Of a stretch of 64,000 nucleotides of DNA, positions 50,623 through 58,571 are shown piece by piece. Origin of the DNA: Planctomycetota bacterium (lineage in GTDB: Bacteria > Planctomycetota > UBA1135 > JACQFD01); contig JAEUHX010000042.1 of assembly GCA_016792805.1 (NCBI GenBank), positions 62,001 to 126,000 on the forward strand, given 5' to 3'. The position numbers were made by a program, and so were the translations under genes. Under the pieces are notes generated by a model. It ran no database searches. It was not told the DNA's origin and saw nothing but the letters and a program-made list of their open reading frames with translations. Numbering within the stretch: the stretch's first letter is position 1; every line of letters starts with the position of its first letter.

Positions 50623-51363
50623 ATGAGCGAAGTTTCCAAAATTGAGTGGACGGACGCCACCTGGAACCCCGTGCGGGGCTGCTCAAAGGTCAGCCCGGGG
50701 TGCCTCCATTGCTACGCTGAGACCTTCTCCGAGAGATTTCGTGGTGTTCCAGGCCATCCCTTCGAGGCTGGATTTGATCTTCGCCTCGTTCCGGAGAAGC
50801 TCCAAGAGCCCCTTCATTGGACGAAGCCGAAGAAGATATTTGTCAACTCAATGAGCGATCTCTTTCATGAACGGATCCCCGATGACTATATTGATCGTGT
50901 TTGTAGGGTGATGCTCCAAGCAGATTGGCATATTTTCCAGGTACTGACGAAGCGAGCCGATCGAATGGCCGCATTATTACAGGGTAAGCTTCGGGCCGCA
51001 GCTGATGCGGGCCATATCTGGTGGGGAGTAAGCGTGGAAAACCGAAAACACGGAATCCCGCGCATTGATAAGTTGCGGAACGCGAGGCCGACTGTCGCAT
51101 TTCTTTCGATTGAACCCCTGCTTGAAGACCTGGGGTATGTGAGTTTTCACGGCATCGAGTGGGTGATTGTGGGGGGGGAGAGTGGTCCCCGCGCACGCGC
51201 CATGCGTCCCGAGTGGGTGAGGAATATTCGCAACTTATGCCAATCGCAGAAGGTTGCCTTCTTCTTCAAGCAATGGGGTGGCGTACGGAAGCGTAGCACT
51301 GGGCGAAGTCTAGATGGCCGAACCTACGATGAGTTTCCGACTCTTGAGAAGCTGGAAGCATGA
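50623..51363 (+). CDS. DUF5131 / phage Gp37-Gp68 family three-Cys protein
   Basis: A 246-residue protein of the DUF5131 (phage Gp37/Gp68) family. It opens SKIEWTDATWNPVRGCSKVS and carries the family's three-Cys motif C-x6-C-x2-C at residues 20, 27 and 30 (GCSKVSPGCLHCYAE), like a radical-SAM cluster loop with altered spacing. Later landmarks are FVNSMSDLFHERIPDDYID, FQVLTKRADRM, WWGVSVENRKHGIPRID and WVIVGGESGPRARAM, all conserved in the family. The motif suggests an iron-sulfur, possibly SAM-dependent, enzyme, but I know of no established reaction. The ATG at 50623 fits family starts; GTG 50575 is in frame. It is followed after 67 bases by its usual partner TcmP. Confidence 0.9.
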   Translation: MSEVSKIEWTDATWNPVRGCSKVSPGCLHCYAETFSERFRGVPGHPFEAGFDLRLVPEKLQEPLHWTKPKKIFVNSMSDLFHERIPDDYIDRVCRVMLQADWHIFQVLTKRADRMAALLQGKLRAAADAGHIWWGVSVENRKHGIPRIDKLRNARPTVAFLSIEPLLEDLGYVSFHGIEWVIVGGESGPRARAMRPEWVRNIRNLCQSQKVAFFFKQWGGVRKRSTGRSLDGRTYDEFPTLEKLEA

Positions 51364-51430
51364 GAGGCGCATGAGTGCGAGAGTGATTCCTACATATTGT
51401 AAACATCCTTGATGACGTGAGGGGAGCTGG

Positions 51431-52582
51431 ATGGACATGGAGACTGAGAATCTCTACGACGGGCGAGAACAAACACTCGCGAAGCACTACATACTTCGCA
51501 GGTATCTTCTTCGATTGGCCTTGATCGTCGGTAAATGGCGGCGAACGATTAACTATGTTGATTGTTTCTCCGGACCATGGAACGTCCGCGGGGAAGAATA
51601 CGAGGACAGCTCTTTCGCAATCGCGGTGCACGAGTTGTTGAGTGCAAAGAAGAAGCTTGCGGAGAGCTCATCGCCACCCAATATTCGTTGCTTCTTCCTA
51701 GAAGAGAATGTAGAAGCGTTTGCGAAGCTTCACGAGTATTCGAAGACAGTACAGGGTGTAGCCGTCGAGGCCAGGAACAACAGGCTAGAGGATGCGATTG
51801 AAGATATTATTCGCTTCTGTGCCCAGGGCCAGAAGGCCTTTTCCTTTGTATTTATCGACCCAACCGGGTGGAAGGGGTTTCCCCTGAAGACCATTCGACC
51901 TCTGCTCCAGCTGAGTCCCGGCGAGGTGCTTATTAATTTTATGACATCGCATGCGAGGCGTTTCATCACTCTAGATCAGGAGAAGGAGAACTTCGATGCG
52001 CTGTATGGAGATCCCGAATGGCGAACTGAACTCAGTCCACTTTCTGGAGATGAACGTGACGACGCCATGGTCCGCTTGTACGCGCAGAGAATTCGAGCAG
52101 CAGGAGGTTTTCAATTTGTCAACTACACACCAATATTTCATCGAGCCGAGGACCGGACACATTTTCATTTAATCTACGTGTCCCGACATCAAAAGGGTGT
52201 TGAGGTATTCAAGGATGTCGAGCGAGGCGCTGTTGAGGTGATGGAGAAGATGCGCGCCCAGGTGAAGCACAAGAAGCTAATCTCTGGTGGGCAAGCCCTT
52301 CTCTTTGGTGCCGAGGAGATGCACGACTCGTCTTATTACTCGAGACTTAGAACATACTATCTCACGCGCGCGAAAAATGAGTTGTGCCTGCTGCTCCAGC
52401 GCTGCCAGCCGCTGGAGTACGATCAATCATGGGAGCTGGCAGTCAGTTACCCGCTCGTATGGGAAATGGACCTTCGAGAATGGATCACGCGCTGGAGGCA
52501 AGAGGGTCGAGTAGAGGTGTGCATGCCCCCAGGAACGAAGGTCCTAAAGCGAGGAACCGGGGCACTGCTGCGATGGAAATGA
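51431..52582 (+). CDS. tcmP: Three-Cys-motif partner protein TcmP
   Basis: A 383-residue protein of the TcmP family (TIGR04474), named for its association with the three-Cys DUF5131 protein. YDGREQTLAKHYILRRYL at the start is family-typical. INYVDCFSGPW (40-50) looks like motif I of a Rossmann methyltransferase (VDxFAGPG form), FFLEEN (88-93) sits where the ribose-binding acid is found, and FVFIDPTGWKG (139-149) resembles motif IV. SAM binding is therefore plausible; substrate and reaction are unknown. GGGGAG precedes the ATG by six bases. Codon use is AT-richer than neighbours (60-base samples in the island had 42-48% G+C against about 75% in a flanking sample). A strong hairpin begins in its stop codon. 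Confidence 0.88.
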   Translation: MDMETENLYDGREQTLAKHYILRRYLLRLALIVGKWRRTINYVDCFSGPWNVRGEEYEDSSFAIAVHELLSAKKKLAESSSPPNIRCFFLEENVEAFAKLHEYSKTVQGVAVEARNNRLEDAIEDIIRFCAQGQKAFSFVFIDPTGWKGFPLKTIRPLLQLSPGEVLINFMTSHARRFITLDQEKENFDALYGDPEWRTELSPLSGDERDDAMVRLYAQRIRAAGGFQFVNYTPIFHRAEDRTHFHLIYVSRHQKGVEVFKDVERGAVEVMEKMRAQVKHKKLISGGQALLFGAEEMHDSSYYSRLRTYYLTRAKNELCLLLQRCQPLEYDQSWELAVSYPLVWEMDLREWITRWRQEGRVEVCMPPGTKVLKRGTGALLRWK

Positions 52583-52609
52583 TCTGGGGCCATGGTCGAT
52601 GGCCAGATC
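52581..52609 (+). terminator. Hairpin at the end of tcmP
   Basis: GATCTGG (52581-52587) pairs with CCAGATC (52603-52609), and inside, after a two-base bulge, CCAT pairs with ATGG around a five-base loop. It starts within the tcmP stop codon. There is no T-run, so termination strength is uncertain. Confidence 0.5.
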
Positions 52610-52713
52610 CCACTGTCTCGAGTTGAGCGCTTCTCCTCGCATATCCGCACACGCTCACGAGCCAACGAGCCGCCGCGAAGTCTCGCGGTATCGTGATGGC
52701 GATCCTCCTGCAG

Positions 52714-54423
52714 CTACGGCTGAATTATAATCTTCAAGCCGACCGACGAGGCGAGACCGTAGGTCGACGGGGTGCACTCCGTCGGCTGCCAGAGCCAGAG
52801 GAACTGCGTGAAGTAGGTCTTGCCGATCAGGCCCGCATGGTTGGGGATCGAGGCCGCCAGCAGGCCGATGCCCTGAGGATTGCTCGGCACATCGAAGGAG
52901 AGCACCTCCGTCGCCGAGAGCAGATCCACATGCAACAGAATGCCGAGTCCGAAGGGATCGGTACCGCCGGCCGATCCGGCGTCCGCCATGAGCGCGAGTC
53001 CTGTTGACAGATTCGGTGCCTTAGTGGTGCGGATCACAAAAAGCGGAGTGCCGATCGCAGGCTCGGGGAACGGCTGGAGATACTCCGTCCCCTTGCAGCC
53101 GGGCGTCCCCGGTCCGAGCTCGGAGAGCCCAGCGCGCGTGGCGTAGACATGGGCGCTCCCGATGACGCTCGAGTGGGTCACTCGTCCGAGCGCGGCCGAC
53201 TCGGGGATGCCGTCGCTGTCGATGTCTCCAAGGGCACTCACTCGACTGCCGAGTCCCGTGTCGGACGAAGCGGGGAAGAGGCCGCGCTTCTCGAACAGTA
53301 AGGAGTGCGCCGAGCCCGAGAACCAGCGGAGTACACCGATGCCGCCACCGATTCCCGGCTCCGTCGGCGCGCCCACGAGGAGGTCTCCGCTTCCGTCGCC
53401 ATCGAGATCGCCAACGCCCGCCATCGACGCGCCGAAGCTGCTACCGACAGCGGCGCCCGGCAGCGAATGCAGCAGAGCTGCTCCGGCACCGGAGTGAATC
53501 TTCACAGATCCAGTCCCCGCAGAGGGCGCTCCCAGCGCGAAATCGGGGATTCCGTCTCCCGACACGTCGCCAAGGGCAGCCGCCGACGCGCCAAGCCGTG
53601 CCCCAACGGTCGTTCCGAGGATCACGCGCAGCACAGCGCCATCGGAGCCGCTGCTGACCGACGCAGCGCCCGCCGAAGCGCCTAAGCCGACGATCGCCGT
53701 GCCTGGAGCGCCGAAGACGATCTCGGTGGCGCCGTCGCCGCTCAGGTCTCCGACGGACGCCATCGCCGCACCGAACTGCGTGGCACCTGGAAACTGTTGG
53801 AACGTATGCAGGAGCTGTCCATTTGCTCCCGAGAACGCGAAAACATTGTAGGGATTCGTGGCGAGCACGAGGTAGTCGGGCACGCCGTCAAAATTGATGT
53901 CGCCAGGGCCAGACGCGCCCATGCCGAAGCGATTCTGTGAGTTTCCGAAGCCGGTGCCGCCTACGACCTTCAGCGCCGCGCCCGTGCCACCGGCGAACAC
54001 AATGGCATAGCCCGGATCGGGAAAGTCCGGATGTACCTCGGGTGCGCCGACGATGAAATCATCGATACCGTCCGAATTCACATCTCCAAGGCCCGCAGCC
54101 GATGCGCCGGCCAAGAAGATCACAATGGAGGGAGTCCCTGGAGGCAGCGGACCCGCGGTTGCCGTGCTGAAAAGCCGCGTGCCGTTGCTCCCCGAGAAGA
54201 TCTCTGCGGCACCGCCGCCGATGAGAAATTGATAACGGCTCGCGATGAGATCAGGGACTCCGTCGGAATTGTAATCTCCCACGGGCGCGAGCGCGGCATT
54301 GAATCCCTCGAACTGGGCGCTCTGGGGCGCCAGCGTCCGTGTCGTCGTCTGCGCCAGGGTCGGCGAGGTGCCGAGTCCGAACAGAAGCAGAGAGAGCCAA
54401 GCGGGGGAGCGCTCGTAGCGCAT
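52714..54423 (-). CDS. Secreted FG-GAP (integrin-alpha-like) propeller protein
   Basis: A 569-residue exported protein. The signal peptide is about residues 1-25 (SPAWLSLLLFGLGTSPTLAQ). At least seven FG-GAP repeats follow, with D-x-N/D-x-D-G loops: VGDYNSDGVPDL, LGDVNSDGIDDFIVGAP, PGDINFDGVPDYL, VGDLSGDGATEIVFGAP, LGDVSGDGIPDFALGAP, VGDLDGDGSGDLLVGAP and LGDIDSDGIPESA. This is the classic calcium-binding seven-blade propeller. The last 130 residues (GPGTPGCKG onward) are the C-terminal module common to secreted planctomycete proteins, with a Cys pair. CAGGAG lies seven bases before ATG 54423. Surface adhesion or matrix binding is likely but unproved. Confidence 0.88.
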   Translation of the reverse strand: MRYERSPAWLSLLLFGLGTSPTLAQTTTRTLAPQSAQFEGFNAALAPVGDYNSDGVPDLIASRYQFLIGGGAAEIFSGSNGTRLFSTATAGPLPPGTPSIVIFLAGASAAGLGDVNSDGIDDFIVGAPEVHPDFPDPGYAIVFAGGTGAALKVVGGTGFGNSQNRFGMGASGPGDINFDGVPDYLVLATNPYNVFAFSGANGQLLHTFQQFPGATQFGAAMASVGDLSGDGATEIVFGAPGTAIVGLGASAGAASVSSGSDGAVLRVILGTTVGARLGASAAALGDVSGDGIPDFALGAPSAGTGSVKIHSGAGAALLHSLPGAAVGSSFGASMAGVGDLDGDGSGDLLVGAPTEPGIGGGIGVLRWFSGSAHSLLFEKRGLFPASSDTGLGSRVSALGDIDSDGIPESAALGRVTHSSVIGSAHVYATRAGLSELGPGTPGCKGTEYLQPFPEPAIGTPLFVIRTTKAPNLSTGLALMADAGSAGGTDPFGLGILLHVDLLSATEVLSFDVPSNPQGIGLLAASIPNHAGLIGKTYFTQFLWLWQPTECTPSTYGLASSVGLKIIIQP

Positions 54424-54781
54424 CGGGGACTCCTGGACACCCGTTGCGAGTGCCTTCTGGCACCGAGCAGCGGACTCCGAGCGGCAAAGGAACGGGGAAT
54501 GCCGCGGGATGGCGGCGAGCGCGAACAGTGCGCCGAATGGCCGAGTCATCGGACCTCCTTTCCCGTTCTTCGGCAAGGGGAGATTCCGGCGCGCGCATGG
54601 ACGTCGTCGAGCGGAGCCTTGGAGCGCTCGGCAGGGGTGCCAAAGGTTCTTCTTACCACCGGGAGAATCGTTCCGCTGAGGCTGCTACCCTCGGAGGCTA
54701 ACCCTGCCTGCCGTTGACCGAAGCCCTCCGAAGACAAGTGCCCCGCATGGAGCCGACTCAGCGCACGCTCAGGACCGCGCC
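54424..54781. other. 358-base divergent region
   Basis: Separates the FG-GAP gene (minus) from the glycosyltransferase run (plus). The minus-strand frame continues upstream but has no support as an extension beyond the ribosome site at the ATG. I see no convincing promoter hexamers. Confidence 0.4.
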
Positions 54782-55717
54782 GTGAGGGTTTTCGCGGTCG
54801 TGCTGAACTGGAACGACCTCGAGTCGACTCGGCGATGCCTGCGCTCGCTACGGGATTCGCGCAGCGCCGTCGCCGTCGTGGTTGTCGACAACGGCTCGAC
54901 CGACGGCTCGCCCGCGGCGATTGCCCGGGAGTTCCCAGAGGTCGAACTGCTGGCGCTCTCTGAGAACCGCGGTTTTTGTGGAGGTTGCAATGCGGGCGCT
55001 GCGCGGGCGCTCGAGCGCGGAGCGGAGGCGCTCTTCTTCCTCAATAATGACGCCTGGGTCGATCCTCACTTTTTGGCGCCGCTCGTCCGGGAGCTCGAAC
55101 GCGACGCGACCATCGGCGCCGTCGGCTCGCTTGTGCTTTTCGCCAGCGACCCGGCGCGCGTCTGGTGCCTCGGCGGGCGCCTTCGCTTTCGCGAGAACGT
55201 CTCGGAGCTCGGCAGCTTCGGCCGTCCCGCGTCGGAACTCGGATCGGCCCCGATCGATTGTGACTATTTGCCGGGGTGCGCGCTCCTCGTGCGGGCGGAG
55301 CTCTTCCGCGGGCTTCGCGGCTTCGACGAAAGTTACTTTGCATACATGGAAGATGTGGATTTCGGCGTTCGCGCGCGCGCCGCGGGCGCGCGGCTGCGCG
55401 CCGTGCCGGCGTCGAAAGTCTTCCACGCGCCGTCTTCGGCCACCGGCGGCGGCTACTCGCGAGGCCGCAAATATGCAAACGCCCTCAACAGCGTCCGATT
55501 TCTCCGCCGCCACGGAAGCGCCCTGCGCTGGCTCGCTTTTATGATTTTCGACGTGCTGGCGCTCCCAATTGTGTGGGCGGCGGCGGCGCTGCGCGGTGGC
55601 GATCCGGGGGCTGTCGCTGCGAAAGCGCGCGGCCTCTGGGACGGCCTGCGCGGCCGGCAGCTCGACGGCGCCGCCCTCGCCCGCTGGCGCGGCGGCGCGG
55701 AGGAGAAGCCAGGTTGA
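54782..55717 (+). CDS. Family 2 glycosyltransferase
   Basis: A 311-residue GT-A enzyme beginning at GTG 54782. Motifs: FAVVLNWNDLESTRRCLRSL, VVVVDNGSTDGSPAAI, NRGFCGGCNAGAARAL and ALFFLNNDAWVDPHFL (metal site). LPGCALLVRAELFRGLRG and FAYMEDVDFGVRARAAG form the acceptor region, as in rhamnosyltransferase-like GT2 enzymes. A C-terminal hydrophobic segment (about 255-275, MIFDVLALPIVWAAAAL) suggests membrane association. First of four overlapping glycosyltransferase genes; its stop overlaps the next TTG start (TTGA). Confidence 0.9.
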   Translation: MRVFAVVLNWNDLESTRRCLRSLRDSRSAVAVVVVDNGSTDGSPAAIAREFPEVELLALSENRGFCGGCNAGAARALERGAEALFFLNNDAWVDPHFLAPLVRELERDATIGAVGSLVLFASDPARVWCLGGRLRFRENVSELGSFGRPASELGSAPIDCDYLPGCALLVRAELFRGLRGFDESYFAYMEDVDFGVRARAAGARLRAVPASKVFHAPSSATGGGYSRGRKYANALNSVRFLRRHGSALRWLAFMIFDVLALPIVWAAAALRGGDPGAVAAKARGLWDGLRGRQLDGAALARWRGGAEEKPG

Positions 55718-57102
55718 GAATTGCACTCCTCGTTCATGCTTATCCGCCGGGCCGCCTCGGCGGCACCGAGCTCTACGCCGAGGGCTACGCGCGGGCGCTC
55801 GTGCGCGCGGGGCATGAGGTTTTTGTCTTCACGGCATTGAAGAATGTCGACCGCGAGGACCTCTCGGTCCGCCGCGAGACGCGCCACGGCGTCCATATTT
55901 GCTGGGTTACCAACAATCTTTTTCTTGAGGATTTCCGCGCCACCTACGACCGCCCCGCCGTGGAGCCGGCGTTCGCGGAGTTCCTGCGGGAGGCCAAGCC
56001 CGATCTCGTGCATGCGATGCACGTGGCCGACCTCAGCGCCACGCTGCTGAAGATTGCAAAGGCCGCGGGCATCCCGGTCGGCATGACGCTCCACGATTAT
56101 TGGTTCACCTGTCCGCGCTGGGGTCAGCGGTTCCACCCCGACCTCACGATTTGTGAGACCATCGAACCTCGCAAATGCGCCGAGTGCGTGACGCGCATGC
56201 CGTGGCGCCAGCCGAAGGGGGCCTCGTCGGCGGCGCGCCTGCTGCGCGGGCTCAAATCGACCGTTGGGATTGATCTGACGACCGTGGCGAAATCGACCCT
56301 GCGTCGCATGCGCCGGCGGAGCACAGCGGTCCCCAAGGCGCCCGCCGCCGAGCTGCGCCGGCTGGAGGAGCTCCTGGTGGAGCGCCCGCAGTTCCTGCGG
56401 CGCGAGCTCGTTCCCCACGTCGATCTCTTCCTCGCGCCGTCGCGATTCCTCGCGACCGAGATGGCGCGATTCGGGATCCCCAAGGAGCGGCTCGCGGTGT
56501 CGCGACTTGGCATCGACGCCGCCGACCTGCGGGGGCTCGAGCGCACGCCGTCGCCGCAGATTCGCGTGGCCTTCCACGGCTCGGTGATGCGCTCGAAAGC
56601 GCCGCATCTGCTCTTGGAGGCCTGGGGAAAGCTCCCCGTTGCGGCGCGCCGACGCGGCACGCTCACGATTCGCGGCGCCCAACGCGACCCCGTCTACGGC
56701 GAGGAGATTGGACGGCTGGCGCGCGCGTGTGGCGCCACCGTCGAGCCCGAGTTCGGACGCGCCGCGCTGCCAGCGAAGCTTCGGCAGACCGATCTGCTTG
56801 TCGTGCCGTCGATCTGGTGGGAGAACTCGCCGCTCGCGATCCTCGAAGCGCTGGCGGCCCGAGTGCCGCTGCTGGTTTCCGAACTCGGTGGGATGGCGGA
56901 GTTGGTCGAGGAGGGGGCCGGCGGCTACCGTTTCCGCCCCGCCGATTCCGACGACCTCGCTCGCTGGCTGGCGCGCTTCCTCGAGGATCGCGCGCTGCTC
57001 GACGCGTGCGTCGCGAAGCCGATCCCCGTGCGGTCGGTCGACGAGGACGCGCGGGAGCTCCCCAACCTTATCCTCCACGCCCTCTCGCCCCGCCCTCGGT
57101 GA
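55714..57102 (+). CDS. Family 4 glycosyltransferase
   Basis: A 462-residue GT-B enzyme starting at TTG 55714 inside the previous stop. N-terminal half: IALLVHAYPPGRLGGTELYAE, PDLVHAMHVADLSATLLKIA and GMTLHDYWFTCPRWGQRF. A Cys cluster follows (ICETIEPRKCAECVTRM), shared with the other GT4 proteins here. C-terminal half: VAFHGSVMRSKAPHLLLEAWG and the nucleotide-sugar site VVPSIWWENSPLAILEALAARVPLLVSELGG, whose E-x7-E motif is ENSPLAILE. The Cys residues could bind a metal or form disulfides. Coupled by overlap to the next gene. Confidence 0.9.
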   Translation: MRIALLVHAYPPGRLGGTELYAEGYARALVRAGHEVFVFTALKNVDREDLSVRRETRHGVHICWVTNNLFLEDFRATYDRPAVEPAFAEFLREAKPDLVHAMHVADLSATLLKIAKAAGIPVGMTLHDYWFTCPRWGQRFHPDLTICETIEPRKCAECVTRMPWRQPKGASSAARLLRGLKSTVGIDLTTVAKSTLRRMRRRSTAVPKAPAAELRRLEELLVERPQFLRRELVPHVDLFLAPSRFLATEMARFGIPKERLAVSRLGIDAADLRGLERTPSPQIRVAFHGSVMRSKAPHLLLEAWGKLPVAARRRGTLTIRGAQRDPVYGEEIGRLARACGATVEPEFGRAALPAKLRQTDLLVVPSIWWENSPLAILEALAARVPLLVSELGGMAELVEEGAGGYRFRPADSDDLARWLARFLEDRALLDACVAKPIPVRSVDEDARELPNLILHALSPRPR

Positions 57103-58571
57103 AGATCCTCTTCGCGGTCCACGGCTACCCGCCGGAATGCGGCGGCGGCACCGAGCTGTATGTTCGGCGCTTGGCGGAGACGCTACAAAAACGCGGGCAC
57201 GCGATCTCCGTCGCGGCGGGCTCGCTGCAGTGGTTTCACACCGACCGCATCAGCGAAGAGCGCATCGAAGGAGTCTCGGTCACGAAGATCCACCGCAGCG
57301 ATCCGTTCCATGATCGGTGGGACAAGTCGTTCTGTCCGCCGGCGGCGGCGCTCTTCGACCGCATTCTTACAAAAGTGAAGCCGGATTTAGTGCATGTGCA
57401 CCATTGGATGCGGCTCTCGCGGGATTTGGTGGAGATCGCGCGGCGGCGGAGGATTCCGGCGGTGGTAACGCTCCATGATCTGTGGACCACATGCCTGCGG
57501 CTCGACCGGCTGCTCGAGGGCGAGGCTTTTTGTACGCGGCTGCTGGAGCCCGGCGCCTGCGCGGCGTGCGTCGGCGGCGCCCGGCCGTGGACGGGACGCG
57601 GCGAGCTGCGCGAGGCGGCGAAGCTCTTCCTCGACGACGTGCGCAATGAGCTGCGCTGCGCGAAGCGGCGAATTGTGCCGACGCGCTCCCACGGCGATCG
57701 GATCGCAGCCGCCCTTGAGATGGACCCGGCTGATTTCGCCGTGATGGCAAACGGCTCAATTGCACAATTGCCGAAGGCGCAGCGGCGTCGGCGTCCGATG
57801 TCCGACGGGCTGCTTCGTATCGGCCATTGGGGAGCGCTCTATCATACAAAAGGCGTCCATGTGCTGTTGGAGGCGGTGCACCGCGCGCGCCACAAGGAGC
57901 GTATGGAAGTTCACTTGTGGGGCGGCACGCCTGACGAGGGCTATGGCGAGAAGCTGAAGCAGCTCGCGGAGGGGATTCGTGTGAGCTTCCACGGGCAGTT
58001 CCGCGCCCACGAACTCTCCCATGCGGAGTTTGATGTGGTCGTGCTGCCGAGCCTCGCGGCCGAATCGTACTCATTCGCCCTCGACGAGGCGCTGGCGCTC
58101 GGACATCCGCTCGTGGTCTCCGACTTCGGCGCTCTCGGCGACCGCGTCGGCGAGGGCGCGCGCCGATTCCCGCGCGGCGACCGCGACGCCTTGGCGGCGA
58201 TTCTCGATGATCTTGTGGAGCGGCCGTCGGCTCTCGCCAAGATGGATCCGACGGCGGTGCCTTCGACTCTCGCAGAGAATGCGGAGCAGCTCGAGAAATT
58301 GTATGAAGAGGTCGTGAAGGAGGGAAAGCCGTCGGCGCAGTCGGCCTTCGACGACCGCGCGCATCTCATTTTTGAGTTTCAGCGGTCGGAGAGCCGGCTG
58401 CGGCACGCCCTCCGTTATGAGTCGCTGGCGCAGTTCTCGCGCAATGTCGTCGAGGACCGCGAGAATCGGGTGAAGATGATTGAATTCCTGCAGGCGGAGC
58501 GCGAACGGCTCGAGAAGCGAGTCGATGAGCTCACCCGCAAGATCGCCGATTCGAACCACCGACATTCGTGA
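57099..58571 (+). CDS. Family 4 glycosyltransferase with C-terminal coiled coil
   Basis: A 490-residue GT-B enzyme starting at GTG 57099, overlapping the previous stop. Motifs: KILFAVHGYPPECGGGTELYV, PDLVHVHHWMRLSRDLVEIA, TLHDLWTTCLRLDRLL and a Cys pair in GACAACVGG. The second half has LLRIGHWGALYHTKGVHVLLE and VVLPSLAAESYSFALDEALALGHPLVVSDFG. After the catalytic fold, residues about 430-490 form a charged helix (SRNVVEDRENRVKMIEFLQ, then AERERLEKRVDELTRKI), a likely coiled coil for pairing with another protein. In O-antigen systems such tails measure chain length, but that is analogy. Its stop overlaps the next gene. Confidence 0.9.
   Translation: MKILFAVHGYPPECGGGTELYVRRLAETLQKRGHAISVAAGSLQWFHTDRISEERIEGVSVTKIHRSDPFHDRWDKSFCPPAAALFDRILTKVKPDLVHVHHWMRLSRDLVEIARRRRIPAVVTLHDLWTTCLRLDRLLEGEAFCTRLLEPGACAACVGGARPWTGRGELREAAKLFLDDVRNELRCAKRRIVPTRSHGDRIAAALEMDPADFAVMANGSIAQLPKAQRRRRPMSDGLLRIGHWGALYHTKGVHVLLEAVHRARHKERMEVHLWGGTPDEGYGEKLKQLAEGIRVSFHGQFRAHELSHAEFDVVVLPSLAAESYSFALDEALALGHPLVVSDFGALGDRVGEGARRFPRGDRDALAAILDDLVERPSALAKMDPTAVPSTLAENAEQLEKLYEEVVKEGKPSAQSAFDDRAHLIFEFQRSESRLRHALRYESLAQFSRNVVEDRENRVKMIEFLQAERERLEKRVDELTRKIADSNHRHS

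Noticed and set aside
50317-52713. Prophage or integrative element around the DUF5131-TcmP pair
   Set aside because: Despite the phage Gp37/Gp68 family name, no integrase, structural gene, direct repeat or tRNA target is visible on either side.
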